Source: Rhodeus uyekii (taxonomy: Eukaryota; Chordata; Actinopteri; Cypriniformes; Acheilognathidae). From it: a stretch of DNA of 64,000 bases. The translations under genes and the position numbers were made by a program. The notes below the pieces were generated by a model. That model saw nothing but the letters and a program-made list of their open reading frames with translations. It searched no databases and was not told the DNA's origin. Within the stretch, counting starts at the first letter, position 1. The number at the start of each line of letters is the position of its first letter. Shown piece by piece: positions 1-11,119 of the stretch. The stretch spans positions 682,001-746,000 of the forward strand of contig JAWRVZ010000104.1 in the NCBI GenBank assembly GCA_037043235.1, given 5' to 3'.

Positions 1-105
1 AAACGATGGGAAGGTCATGAGTTCAGTCCTTGGAAATGCATGAACTGATCAAATGTTTACCAGTCACTGGATAAAAGCATCTGCTAAATGCGTAAATGTA
101 ATAAT
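1..105 (+). repeat. SINE fragment with L2-like 3' tail
   Basis: The segment ends in the tail GGATAAAAGCATCTGCTAAA followed by a short TGCGTAAATGTA stretch. The same tail closes the SINE copies near 15.29 kb, 28.9 kb and 30.4 kb. Only the 3' part is present, because the window begins inside it. It lies in the intron upstream of the first visible acsl4 exon. The remainder up to 489 is AT-rich intron with nothing I recognise. Confidence 0.6.
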
Positions 106-489
106 ATATGTGATCTCGTGAGCTTCAGCTAAGCAGTGTTCCTGTTAACTAAAACTATTCAAAATTGAAAAACTTAACACTTAAGTTTTAGTAATAGAAT
201 TACTAAAACTGAAATATATAACATATTAAAAAAACTGAAAATATTAAAAGTATTGATAAATACTGCTGAAGTAATACTTGTAATGGTTTAAATTACTAAC
301 TGTTTCTCTGTGCTGTTGCGTGTTGAGCTGCATAAAAATGATCTATGTAAGAAACACAATAACAACATACAGATTTGAAAAGACAAATAAAATAAAAAGG
401 GTAAGATTTGTCATTTTCAGGTGAGCTGTTCTTTTATCTTTTAGTTATTGCTACAGCTGTCGTGATTCACATAATCTCCTTTCTTTCAG

Positions 490-2292
490 GCGGCTATACA
501 AAGCACGACAAGCCTCATCCCCGTGGTGAGATCCTCATCGGAGGTCCTAATGTAACCATGGGCTACTACAGGAGCGAGAACTGTAACAATGACGACTTCT
601 ATGTGGATCAGGACGGACAGCGGTGGTTCTGCACTGGAGATATTGGCGAGATGCACCCTGATGGCTGTCTTCAGATTGTTGGTATGTCTAGATTCAGCAT
701 CATAAGGACGTCAAAATCATACATTTATTTTATCCATCTGTGTTATGCACATATATTTTGTAACTCCTAGATCGTAAGAAGGACCTTGTGAAACTTCAAG
801 CTGGGGAGTATGTGTCTTTAGGCAAAGTTGAGTCAGCTCTGAAGAACTGCTCTCTCATTGACAACATCTGCGCTTACGCAAACAGGTTTGTGCACTCGGC
901 TTCGTCTGACGCGTATGGGATGTTACTGACCGTAACAAAAGGTCCTCTCTTTAGAACAGCAGATGTACTGTATCAGACCAATTGTTTCTCTCTCTCTGCC
1001 CACCAGTGACCAGAACTACGTTATCAGCTTCATTGTTCCAAATCAGAAGAAGCTGACGGCTCTCGCCCATCAGAAAGGCATTGAAGGCACATGGGAAGAG
1101 ATTTGCAACCACCCAGTAATGGAAAGGGAAGTTTTGAGAGAAATTAAAGAAGTCGCAACTTCAAGTGAGTGTAACTTCCAGGTTTTGTTGCAAGGAACAT
1201 GGTGTAAAAGTGAAACATTTACTCAAGCTAATTAGAATGAGTCACCTGAAGGCCTGCTGAATACCAAGTCTGAATTTTTGCACAAAAAATGTGCTTCAAT
1301 ATTATTATTTTTTAATTTAAATGTTTTATTTCATTTTTATATTTTATTTATGAAAAAAAAATCTAATACAGAAACAATTCTGAGTATGTCAAGAATTCAA
1401 TATTACATTTGTTGTAAATACATTTTAGTGTATATATATATATATATATATATTTATATTATTATTATTTTTATTTATTTATTTTTTTTACCAACAAATA
1501 GCTCAAATGTTTAATATTGTTGTTTATGGGGTTGTTTAGTTCATTAGACTTTGTGCATACTTGACCTTAACTCTTCTTAAACACTACCGTATAAAAGTTT
1601 TGGTTCAGTTACATTTTGTAAAAGAAATTAATACTTTTATTCAGCAAGGATGTATTCAATTTATCACATGTAACAAAGACATTTATAATGTTACAAATAT
1701 TTCCATTTCAAATAAATGCTGTTTTTTTCTTTTTCTGTTCACTCAAGAATCCTGTGAAAAAATGTATAAACAAAAATATTAAGCAGCACGGCTGTTTTCA
1801 ACATTGATAATAATAAGAAATGTTTTTAGAGCAGAAAATAAGCATTTCTGAAGGATCATGTGATGCAAGTAAAGAAGCTGAAAATTCAGTTTTGCATCAC
1901 AGGAATAAATTAGATTAAAAAAAATGTTTTACATCAAACAGAGTTATTGTGAAATATGATTACAATTTAAAAAAAATATTAAAGCCTTACAACTTCGTTG
2001 AGCATAATAGACTTCTTTCAAAAACAAAAAACCGAACAGACCCCAAACTTATGTACGGTAATGCACATAAAATGGAATTGTAAGAAATGTCAGTCTCAGA
2101 ACTTTGTTTTCTAATAATCTTTCCATAATTCTAGTTCATCTCCAGCGCTTTGAGATCCCAGTGATGGTCCATCTGAGTCCAGAGCCTTGGACCCCTGAAA
2201 CGGGCCTGGTGACAGACGCATTCAAATTGAAGAGGAAGGAACTGAAGAACCACTATCTCAATGATATCGAAAGAATGTATGGCCACAAGTAG
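490..2292 (+). CDS. acsl4: Long-chain acyl-CoA synthetase 4, 3' exons (5' end outside window)
   Basis: ACSL4 activates long-chain fatty acids, preferring arachidonate, to acyl-CoA at ER, peroxisomal and mitochondrial membranes. Four coding exons are readable: 490-681, 771-885, 1007-1164 and 2135-2292 (stop TAG at 2290-2292). All have GT-AG borders and compatible phases. Exon 1 carries the TGDIG adenylate-forming motif (CTGDIGEMHPDGCLQI). Joined to exon 2 it gives the acyl-CoA synthetase signature DRKKDLVKLQAGEYVSLGKV. The last exon encodes LSPEPWTPETGLVTDAF and ends in the ERMYGHK-type C-terminus of the ACSL3/ACSL4 subfamily. NICAYAN, VISFIVPNQKK and GTWEEICN resemble ACSL4 more than ACSL3, so the paralogue call is good but not certain. 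The exon 3/4 junction encodes a short divergent stretch (ATS-IHLQRFE). Upstream exons lie outside the window. The gene converges on nxt2. Confidence 0.93.
1582..2063. mobile_element. Short non-autonomous DNA transposon (hAT-like MITE) in acsl4 intron
   Basis: The segment starts CACTACCGTATAAAAGTTTT and ends GACCCCAAACTTATGTACGG followed by TAATG, an imperfect terminal inverted repeat pair. The interior is AT-rich with no coding capacity. Related fragments occur at about 8184-8375 and 24060-24108. The class (hAT-like) is inferred from memory of similar fish MITEs. The 8 bp on each side match only partly, so the target duplication is not clear. Confidence 0.6.
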
Positions 2293-2354
2293 GATTTCTA
2301 TCAAAGCCAAAGACCTCTTCATCAGTTCCTCACCGTGCAACGTTGCTGTATATC

Positions 2355-2360
2355 AATAAA
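2355..2360 (+). terminator. acsl4: First candidate poly(A) signal of acsl4
   Basis: AATAAA lies 63 bp after the acsl4 stop codon. A second candidate is at 3915-3920. The region 2361-3935 holds no gene I can recognise and is probably the long acsl4 3' UTR. Confidence 0.45.
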
Positions 2361-3935
2361 TGTTAAAAATCACCTTTTGCCACAATGTTCACCACTGCCC
2401 ATTGCTTAGTGACGTGCACATTTTCGAAGACGAACAATGTTGGTATTTGTATCTTTATTCCTGAGCTTTGTGGGCTCTTCGTGCAGAGCTCTGTTGTCTC
2501 TCTGCTGTGAAATAGTTTACGATTAGTTGTAGCAGAGTAGCTTGAGACCTGTTGAACAAGGGACGATATTCATCTTATCCACCATAAAGTTTCCACTCAT
2601 TTCTCTTTTTAGTATACAAAGAGAGGCTCTTGTGAAGAGGATTTCAACCATACAACAGCGATATACTGCCATCACCTCGTGCTTTTTTGTTTTTGTTCCC
2701 AACGTGTGTGTGTGTGAAATATTTTCTGTCAAAAAACTAAAAGTTTAGTTTATTAGCTTGGTTTGATAAGAGATTGAAAACTGCTAGCGGAGGTGAAGTC
2801 ATTGCACTGCGGAACTCTGCCTCCTTTTAGAGGCAAATAATATATAGTGATGTTTTTGTGCCTTCTGATTGGTCACTATTTTAAAATGTAAAACTTTTTT
2901 GGGGCTGTGAACTATAATTCGATTCCTTGTGCGTCAGTGTCTTCATAGTGGTTACAAACAAGCTTCATTTACTAATGAGTTTTTTTGTTTGTTTAATTTA
3001 CACATTTGCTAGTACAGATTTGCTTATGGAATGACTCAGGACAGGTTGACATGACTGGCAAGTGATTTGTTGCTTATTTGTGCTGTTAAATGAAGGGAAA
3101 CTTTTATTTTATTCTTTTAGTAGTAATATTCCCTACACCACTGCGGTAAAGTTTGTATTACATCTGTTTGTTTGTTTTTAAACCACAATTTTTTGTGGTA
3201 ACAGCATCTGATTGTCACAAACTCTTATCCCTTTCAAATCCCACTTCTGCAGGCTTTTTATTTATTTGGTAAAATATTAACAGTTCTCAATACTTAATGC
3301 ATAAAGTTAAAAAGGAAGAAAAAAAATTGTTCATAACTTCAGCAGCACAATATGAATTTTGCCATTAATATTGTATTCTGTATATTAATTTATTTGGTCC
3401 AAGCTACACATTTCATTTTTACCCTTATTTATTGGTTTTATTTTGAGAAAGTATGATTTTGTACAGGCACTGTAATCTGTAACATCTCGGCTTGTTTTAT
3501 TCTAGGAATTGTATTTTATTTATAATCATTTTATCATTTGCACTATTCTTTTGGTCAGGGATTTTTAGCCATCGTTCAATTAATAGCCATCAATCTAACA
3601 AGTTCAGCAAGTTGTTTCATCCCTTTTGGAGTGATTTTTCCGCCACGGCCCTCAGGGTTTCTATCACCACCATAAGCAGGAATACACAGCAGTCACGTGT
3701 TTGCAATGAGAAATTGTGAATTTGCTTGTAGAATGTTCTATGATGCTTATTTATTATTTTTATTGTGAGTTCTGTTATCCACTGTATCCTATACACACTG
3801 AGGACAAGTAAAATCGTTTTCTACTCAACTTTTGTGGCGTTCCATTTTTTAGAAGTCACTTCTTATTTACAATACATACTTGTAATGACTTTACAAAAAA
3901 GAAAAACTATACAAAATAAAAATTGAAGCAACAAT
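2361..3935. other. Intergenic or overlapping 3' UTR zone between convergent acsl4 and nxt2
   Basis: I see no coding exon here. A plus-strand poly(A) signal sits at 3915-3920, just 15 bp before the nxt2 stop codon. Minus-strand signals (TTTATT on the plus strand) lie at about 3750-3764. The two transcripts may therefore overlap tail-to-tail. Confidence 0.4.
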
Positions 3936-4871
3936 TCAGTTGGCCCAGTCTTGAAAGCGAAAACAATCGCTTGCGATCTTCCATACGGGCTGGTCGCTGT
4001 TCGGAGAAGCTTGGGCGGTTAATAAGAAATTCTGGTTGAAGTATCTCTGTTTGTTTCCTTCGAATTTCACAGAACCAGCTGTAACCACCAATAAAGTTGT
4101 TTGGCCCTGAGTTGCTTGTTCTATTGAAAAAACAGAAAGTAGTATTGATTTTAACTTACAAGGCAGTACATGAGTTGGTTTTATAAAAATAAAATGTATT
4201 AGTATTAGAGTGAATGTATGATCAAGAAGTGAAGTAATGTAGTGTTGGTTTTCATACCATGCACAGGCTGGCAGTCGAGAGTGTGCACCAGAAACTCACT
4301 GGTGGGGAGAGACTCGAAGAACTCACTGAGAGCATCCTGTCCCGTCACGGCATTGCCGTTCCACACCAGCGTCGCTTTATCCAGATACAACCTCGTCAGA
4401 GTCTAAAAGAGAACAGTCATTATGACAAAGAGTTTGAATTAATACATCAGCACACACTTACACACAGAGAGAGAGAGAGAGAGAGAGGAGGGGAACATCT
4501 CATGAGATTAAACATTACATGTTTCATTTTCTATGTTGTCTTAATACTTTGGCAATACAAAAATTATTTCTTTTGTCAAGCTTTCTGAATTGAATTGCTT
4601 GAGGGGGAGAGAAAGAGAGAGATGTTTTAATCACATATACACACACATATATAAGTGTAAATCTGATTTGAGCATACCCTTCTTTTCTTATCCATACACT
4701 CGTAATAGATATTGACGAATTCCTCCGAGTATCTGCACGACTGATCGACTTGAGCCCTGAAGTCCTGATTCATCGAACAGAATTGATGGGTAAAGTTAGT
4801 AAACGAATCGAGAAGATTACTCGATGAACGGTGAGATCATTGAACAGACTTACCACCGTCGCTGCGGCCAT
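3936..4871 (-). CDS. nxt2: NTF2-related export protein (p15), complete
   Basis: p15 is the small NTF2-fold partner of NXF1; the heterodimer carries mRNA through nuclear pores. Four minus-strand coding exons give 144 residues, close to the 140-142 of human NXT1/NXT2: 4854-4871 (MAAATV), 4678-4764, 4258-4402 and 3936-4120. Junction phases are 0, 0 and 1, all with GT-AG borders. Diagnostic stretches are EEFVNIYYECMDKKRR, LYLDKATLVWNGNAVTG, EFFESLPTSEF, LDCQPVH, GSVKFEGNKQRYFNQNF and the C-terminal KIASDCFRFQDWAN. YLDKATL matches NXT2, while SEFFESLP is NXT1-like. The neighbour acsl4 supports NXT2, as the human genes are adjacent on Xq23. The start was chosen because it opens a short first exon with a consensus donor and is the only in-frame ATG there. 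It is head-to-head with psmd10. Confidence 0.93.
4518..4600 (+). repeat. Short LINE-like 3' tail, copy 1
   Basis: The segment in nxt2 intron 2 reads TTTCTATGTTGTCTTAATAC, then a GGCAATACAAA block and AAGCTTTCTGAATTGAATTG. It is flanked by GA-rich simple repeats at 4466-4490 and 4604-4622. A close copy in the same orientation lies at 5790-5873. It looks like a severely 5'-truncated LINE or SINE 3' end; the family is not identified. Confidence 0.5.
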
Positions 4872-5230
4872 GCTGCTGAACGTACCGATGCTCGGAGTGT
4901 TTAGTATCCAAACTATTAATGAAACACACAATTACCTATGCGTTTTAAAATGTATAGGTTCGAGCCAGATGAAAACAAAGCTGCACTATGTAAAATGACG
5001 ATATGTGAGAGAATTTAATAAAGTCGTAGTTTATGCCCACCTCGAAAGGTGTGATTCCGGGCGAAATGTTAGATTTGATTTATTTTACTTTGAAAAACAA
5101 ACAAATCGAACATCGAGGGACATCAATGTGCTCAAATGAGTGTGTTCACGATTATTGTTCCGCTGGAAACCGGCGCCGTCGTTCTAAGTTCCCAGAGATA
5201 GAAACTCCACGGGGAATAAAAATACACACC

Positions 5231-5251
5231 GTGTGTGAGTGTGTTTATGTA

Positions 5252-5299
<48 letters not shown>

Positions 5300-5300
5300 A
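5231..5300. repeat. TG/TA microsatellite
   Basis: A TG-rich run (GTGTGTGT from about 5256) passes into a short TA run ending near 5299. It lies between the divergent nxt2 and psmd10 genes. The rest of 4872-5789 shows no coding exon. Confidence 0.85.
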
Positions 5301-5789
5301 AATATTTATTTATTTTTTCTCAGCATGACCACTAGTTTGCAATCTATTAGTACATTTATATTTATGAATTTGTAAATTATAATACAATTTATTAATAAAA
5401 ATGATTACATATTACAAGATAAGCTAAATTAGTACATTTATAAAATAGTATAATTTATATCACATTTTGTATAATAAGGTGGGTCTTTAAACCTGAATTA
5501 TTTTATAATTTCTCACAGTCAGTCTTTGTATTTTACATCAGAATGTAATACAAAGCCAAAAGAAATGTTGTTTCAGAATAAACAACAACATACATGTTTT
5601 TAAAAAGTAATCTGCAAAGTCCATAAATATAAGGAACGTGTCTCTTTTTTAGTGTGTGAGCGAGAGAGAGAGTGAGAGCTTTAATATAATTATTTTCTTT
5701 ATCTACTTTAATTTTTCAAATTGTATTTTATCATTATTTTATTTTCACTCTTTCTCATATATTTTACCAAATGTTCCATGTTCATGTTC

Positions 5790-5873
5790 CATTTTCTATG
5801 TTGTCTTAATGCTTTGGCAATACAAAATGTATCTTTTTTGTCATGCCAACAAAGCTTTCTGAATTGAAATTGA
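5790..5873 (+). repeat. Short LINE-like 3' tail, copy 2
   Basis: This is a near copy of the 4518-4600 element, with the same order of blocks (TTTCTATGTTGTCTTAATGC, GGCAATACAAA, AAGCTTTCTGAATTGAAATT). It lies about 150 bp upstream of psmd10 and may border its promoter. Confidence 0.5.
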
Positions 5874-5939
5874 ATTGGTAGAAAGAGAGATTTGTTTTAA
5901 ACAGGCACCATTCTGCGGCATCTAAGCAAATTGTTTTAT

Positions 5940-5974
5940 CCAATGGCATTGAAGCTTGTGTTTTTGGGGCGGGG
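5940..5974 (+). promoter_or_regulatory. psmd10: Probable psmd10 proximal promoter (CCAAT and GC box)
   Basis: CCAATGG at 5940-5946 and GGGGCGGGG at 5966-5974 lie 47-81 bp upstream of the psmd10 ATG. The spacing fits a housekeeping promoter with a short 5' UTR. This is motif reading only. Confidence 0.5.
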
Positions 5975-6020
5975 TCCTTCAGGCTGAATTGTCACACCGG
6001 TTCTCCCCAAAAGTCTTGAG

Positions 6021-7719
6021 ATGGAGGGAAGTGTATCAAATGTAGAAATCTGTAATTTAGCTTACACTGGAAAGTTTGATGAACTTAAAAAGTGCGTGTT
6101 GTCTGACGGCTCTCTAGCGACGAAAACAGACCAGGTATGAGAGAAAGTGCTGTTAGCTTGATGCTATATGGTGTATAAGTGCGCTTCTGAATGCTGCTCT
6201 TTCTCACAGGACAGCAGGACTGCTCTGCATTGGGCTTGTTCTGCTGGACATGCGAATATCGTGCTGTTTCTGCTGGATCTTGGAGTTGAAGTCAATCTCG
6301 AGGATGATGTGAGTCAGCATTGTTTGTGGTTCAGTGCAGGAGGCTGATGAAGATGATCTTCAGCCCATGCGTGACATCAGGACCGTGTGCTTGCATGTCT
6401 AAGAGTAGACACTTTGTCATTCACTGCATTTCCTCTTGGTGGAGTTCTTGACCGTTTTATATAATTCCAGGCCTGTTGGACTCCTCTTCATATTGCAGCA
6501 TCTGCTGGGAGAGAAGAAATTGTCAGATCCTTAATATCCAAAGGAGCTCAGCTGAACTCTGTGAACCAGAATGGTTGTACGGCACTACATTATGCAGCAT
6601 CTAAAGATCGATATGAGGTCGATTTTACCCTTGTTTTTTAATATTACAATCTTTCTTAAAATTGTGATGCCTTTTTATTTTATTAATTTTATCTCATATG
6701 AATTTTTATGAGTATATTGCCAGCTTTTTTTATCAAAGCGTTTAGTGATATAACTGTATTGTACATTCTCTTTGTCACTGGGTGGAGATTTGTCTTTGGT
6801 ATCACACATGTAAGCATAGATACTTCACATGCATTGTATTAAGTTTATATTAAATGATTATTATATTTATATAAAATTATTACTCTTCCTGAAAATTTTG
6901 AAACTTTAATCTTATTGTTCTAAATTCTATTCATGTTCTAAATAAATGTTATATTCAATTTTTACATAATTGTTTCTAACTTATATTAACATTCTTATTT
7001 ATATTAATGTATTGCCAGCTCCTTTTATCAGTTAAAATAAATTATTACTTGGTTGTTTTGAAAATTGTTGTAATCATGTTATATTAATATGTTGCTGGCT
7101 CTCTTTAAAAAAAAATCAAAATTGTATTAAATTTATTCTGAAAATTGTTAAACATTTTATATTAATTATCTTGCATTCATTTTTTCAATATGAATATATT
7201 GCCTGCTCTATTTTTAAAGAGTTCTCTAAAATGATTACAAAAATCTTTCTGAAAATTGTATAACATTTTATGTTAATAATAATGTCAGCTTATTCTTTTT
7301 AACAGATAGCCCAGATTCTGCTGGAAAACGGTGCCGATCCAAATGCAACGGATAAACTACAATCCACACCTCTGCACAGAGCGTCTGCCAAGGGCAACTA
7401 CAGACTCATTCAGCTTCTTTTGAAAGAGAGCGCGTCTACCAACATTCAAGACTCAGAAGGAAACACGCCACTGTAAGTAGAGTAGAACCACTGTGTCGTG
7501 TTTTTTTTCTTTATTGCTCGTTATGTATAGATACCTTCATGAACATTTTGTATTGTTTTTTCCAGTCATCTTGCATGTGATGAAGAGCGAGCAGAGGCTG
7601 CAAAACTCCTTGTGGAACATGGTGCCAGCATCTACATTGAGAACAAGGAAAAGTTGACACCTCTACAGCTGGCTAAAGGTGGCTTGGGATCTATGTTGAA
7701 ACGGATAGTAGAGGGCTGA
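6021..7719 (+). CDS. psmd10: 26S proteasome non-ATPase regulatory subunit 10 (gankyrin), complete
   Basis: Gankyrin is an ankyrin-repeat chaperone that binds PSMC4/Rpt3 during 19S base assembly. In mammals it also binds RB1, CDK4 and MDM2. Five coding exons (6021-6134, 6210-6308, 6471-6617, 7306-7472, 7566-7719) join in frame to 226 residues, the same length as the human protein. Ankyrin signatures recur: TALHWACSAGHANIVLFLLD, TPLHIAASAGREEIVRSLIS, TALHYAASKDRYEIAQILLE, TPLHRASAKGNYRLIQLLLK and TPLHLACDEERAEAAKLLVE. The RB-binding LxCxE motif is present as LACDE at residues 178-182. The C-terminus GGLGSMLKRIVEG matches the family. The ATG follows a GC box and opens the conserved N-terminus. 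Introns are short except intron 3 (about 690 bp, AT-rich). Confidence 0.97.
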
Positions 7720-8069
7720 TGGACTCTGAGTGGAAATGAAGCAAAGCAGTATTTAATTAAGCTGCTGTTCATACTTGTTTGTAAGGGTATTTAAAAGAAA
7801 CACGGTAGAGAAACTGCCTTTTGGTGGAAGCTTTTACACATGTCAGCTGAAGAGCAACATTGTGGTCAGCATTCTCTTTTGGCAGTTAAAAATCTCATGA
7901 CTTGGTAATTTTTCATGCTTTTTATCGGGTACTTGAGTTTTAGGCTTATAAACAACATTCTGGTCATTATTTCTCTAGTGTAGCATTGAACGCTTTATTT
8001 CTGTTAAACTTAATTTTGGTCACTACACCATAGTGTATTCCATCTTGATGACTGTTATTGTTTTTTTTT

Positions 8070-9675
8070 TTTTGTAAGGGAAATAAATTGTAATTGAATA
8101 CAGGTGATTTATGTTGCAGTCATATCTCAGTGTTGTATTAACAGGACACAACAATTATTACACATGTTCATCTTTATTTGTACACTACTATTCAAAGGTT
8201 TGGTGTCAATATATAATTATTATTTAGGATGATGCATTAAATAATCAAAGGTATTTCAAAGTAAGCATTTTAAATGTAATACTTTTTCACAATATTACCC
8301 TTTTTACTGTATGTTTGATCAGATAAATCTAGCTTTGGTGAGCATAAGTGATTTACAAACATTTCAAAATCTTACTGAATGAGGAAGAGTAGCTGAGGGG
8401 AAGCCCTCAGTTGAAAATTGCATAACTGAAACAGCCGATACCACAAAACTGAAATGTGAATGAATGGCATGTTATCATGTTACCCACCTACATGTTTTAA
8501 TATCTGTTTTTACTGAATGCAAATATCGCCATATACTGCCTTTGGCATAATAAGTATAACCCTTCTGAACATAAAGGTATTATTTCCGTGAATTTTAATA
8601 GCAAGTATTCATTAAGATATAGAAGATGACAAAATTGTATTGTATCAAAACAACAATTGGGCAAAACTGTTAGTGCTGTGACGAGTCCTGCTGGTCAACA
8701 CGGCACTTAAAAAAAAGAAGAGTAAATAGAATAGTAATTGTTTATAAGAATGGGTCCCACAAATATTCTGTTGCAACTTGTAGAAATTGTAAAATAAAAA
8801 ATTACACTAATATTAGGGCTATGATAAATGTTTTTAAAATAACAGAGATAAAACAGTAACACTTTACAATCATTCTTTAAGTTTAATTGGGTAACATTAG
8901 TTATTGTATTAACTAACATGAACTAGCAATAAGCAATTGTTTAATGTCAGTAAATAAACATTCAGCTGTTCAAGTTTGTTCACAGTTAATTCAATTTAAC
9001 ATTTGATTTTAATAATGTATTATTAACTGTTGAAATTAATATTAACTTTAAGACAATTAAATGCTGTTGAAGCATTAAGTTTTAGTTCATGTCAACTGTT
9101 ACCCAATACTTAACGGAATTGCTTATAAAATAAATAAATCGGAAATAAAAACCTGACAGATATCACTGTTTTGTAATCTACGTAACGTAGTAAAAAGAAA
9201 ATAAATCATACAAAAAATAAATAAAACATTAAATGTAGCCTACTTAACAAATGAATTAAATAAAGAATTACTTGGCCTAGTTTGCTATGGGGGAAGAGAA
9301 TGTTACTGATCTACTGCAGATGGTGAACTTCATTTGTTATGCAGCAAATCATAGAACCCGCGCAGTATTTTTTGACTGCACAATCAGCCCTCTATCTGGA
9401 AGGGGTTGTAGATGACAAAACATAATGCACACAAAAATGAAGTGAACACCCTTGATTAACTTAAATGTGTAATATTCTAGTATGTATGTACTCAATCACT
9501 GTAGGTATACTGCTCTGACCCTACTTGACATCAAGTTTACAAGTTCATGACAAATTTTTACAAATATTCTGAATAACTCCTGGAGTATGACATCATTAAG
9601 TGCCCTGTTTGATGGGGAGTGTTGCCTACAAAATCTCCCACAAGTGCCCAATTGTGTTAAGGTTGGTTTAAATAA
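8070..9675 (+). repeat. psmd10 downstream repeat unit, copy A
   Basis: The block begins at GTAAGGGAAATAAATTGTAA and includes recognisable sub-blocks: GAGCATAAGTG near 8340, CACAAAACTGAAATGTGAAT near 8443, TTTAGTTCATGTCAAC near 9080 and CTGCTCTGACC near 9510. These recur in the same order in copy B. It also carries fragments of fish MITEs (about 8184-8375 and 8855-9110). No gene is visible. Confidence 0.6.
8082..8087 (+). terminator. psmd10: Candidate psmd10 poly(A) signal
   Basis: AATAAA lies 363 bp after the stop codon, following a T-rich stretch. The same sequence context recurs near 9690 in a duplicated copy of this flank. Confidence 0.55.
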
Positions 9676-10975
9676 TAGTCTTTGTAAGGGAAATAAATTG
9701 TAATTGAATACAGGTGATTATGTGCAGTCATAGCTGAGTGTTGTATTAATAGGACACAAAAAGGATTACATAGACATGTTCATCTTAAAGGGCCAGCCAC
9801 ACAGCGAAAACGCATGAATCACGCACGAATTACGCACATCTGCGCGGAGCGTGCGTCGTATGCGTATTTCGTCGGTGGAACGAAGGTGGACCATCAGTGA
9901 TTGTAAGTGGATGTGCGTCGAAGGCGGTTTGTGTGTGATTTTGAGTTTTGAACGGTTCAAAATTTTTGTTATACATGAGTCGGCGTGCGTAGTTTATGCG
10001 TCGAGGATGCGTGACTATGCGCGGGATACGCGTCGGCCGTCAGTGCTTATGCGTTGCAACTGGTTCGAAACCGCGCACGTCCATTGACGCCCCACTTTCA
10101 TATCACTCATGAACACCGCATGTGATTCATGCGTCGGACGTGCGTCGAATGTTCGTGGAATACTTTGGTCAATTTCTCGACGCACAAGCACGCACAAACC
10201 TAATCTGTGCGTGTTTTGTGAGTGATTTGTGCGTGATCGGCTGTGTGACTGGCCCTTAACAAAGATTTAGGGTCAGTACAATTTTTTTTGTGATCAGATA
10301 CATGCAGGTGAGCATAAGTGACCTCTTTTACAAAAATTTCAAAATCTTACTGAATGTGTGAAGTGAAACTGGGATTTCCAGTTCCCAGACATTCGATACC
10401 ACAAAACTGAAATGTGAATGAATGGCATGCTATCATGTTACCCACCTACGTGTTTTCAGATCTGATTTTACTGAATGCAAATATCGCCATATACTGCCTT
10501 TGGCATAAATAAGTACAACCCATCTGAACATAAAGGTATTCTTCTATATATTAATGAATACTTGCTTGAATATTACAATATTCTAGTCTGAATAGAACAA
10601 GTGCTTCGGCATGAAGTTGTGTAGCATGCATGCTAGTAATGTTTTGATCTTCCTATAAGGTTGTATAAGACAAATCTGCAGGATCAGGCAGTTGTAGCAA
10701 TGTGGTCTGAAGTTTAATTGATCATTAATCACAACTTCGAGGTTCCTGGCTGTCTTGAGCCCTATGCACTTCTGCTGAATTTGGGGCCATTACAACCCTC
10801 TCCTGCAAACATTTGGTTGCAGCTAATAGAAATTGTTCATAGTTCATTTAATTTAACATTTGATGTCAACAATATATTAGGCAATTGTTGAAATTAGCCT
10901 TAACTATAAGATTAATATATATTGTAGACGCATTTTTAAGTCTTAGTTCATGTCAACAGTTACCCGATATTCATC
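9676..10975 (+). repeat. psmd10 downstream repeat unit, copy B (interrupted)
   Basis: It matches copy A from the psmd10 poly(A) context (GGGAAATAAATTGTAATTGA) through the 10300-10540 and 10820-10960 blocks, with many substitutions. A Harbinger-like MITE splits it at 9789-10256. A block matching the 3' part of copy A (about 9440-9675) reappears at 16885-17110. This suggests the later minisatellite and LINEs accumulated inside copy B. Confidence 0.6.
9789..10256. mobile_element. Harbinger-like MITE with TAA target duplication
   Basis: The termini are AGGGCCAGCCACACAGC and GGCTGTGTGACTGGCCCT, an imperfect inverted repeat. They are bounded by TAA at 9786-9788 and 10257-10259. The interior is unusually rich in GCGT/CGCA words and keeps loose inverted symmetry. 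It has no real coding capacity, so the open frames across it are incidental. A 3-bp TWA duplication fits the PIF/Harbinger superfamily; the family assignment is inference. Confidence 0.65.
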
Positions 10976-11119
10976 ACACAACCTGCCCCAGTGTGTTTGA
11001 ATTCTCTGTCAGCTTGTGAGAAGAACACTCTGGTGAGACATTCTGGAGTGCTCATCGGAGTATGTGGCTAGGACTGTGTTGGCCACTGCATTGCTGTGTT
11101 TGTGGAATACACACATAAC

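Noticed and set aside
9766..10197. Open frames on both strands around 9.8-10.2 kb
   Set aside because: They lie within the CpG-rich Harbinger-like MITE and have no recognisable protein features.
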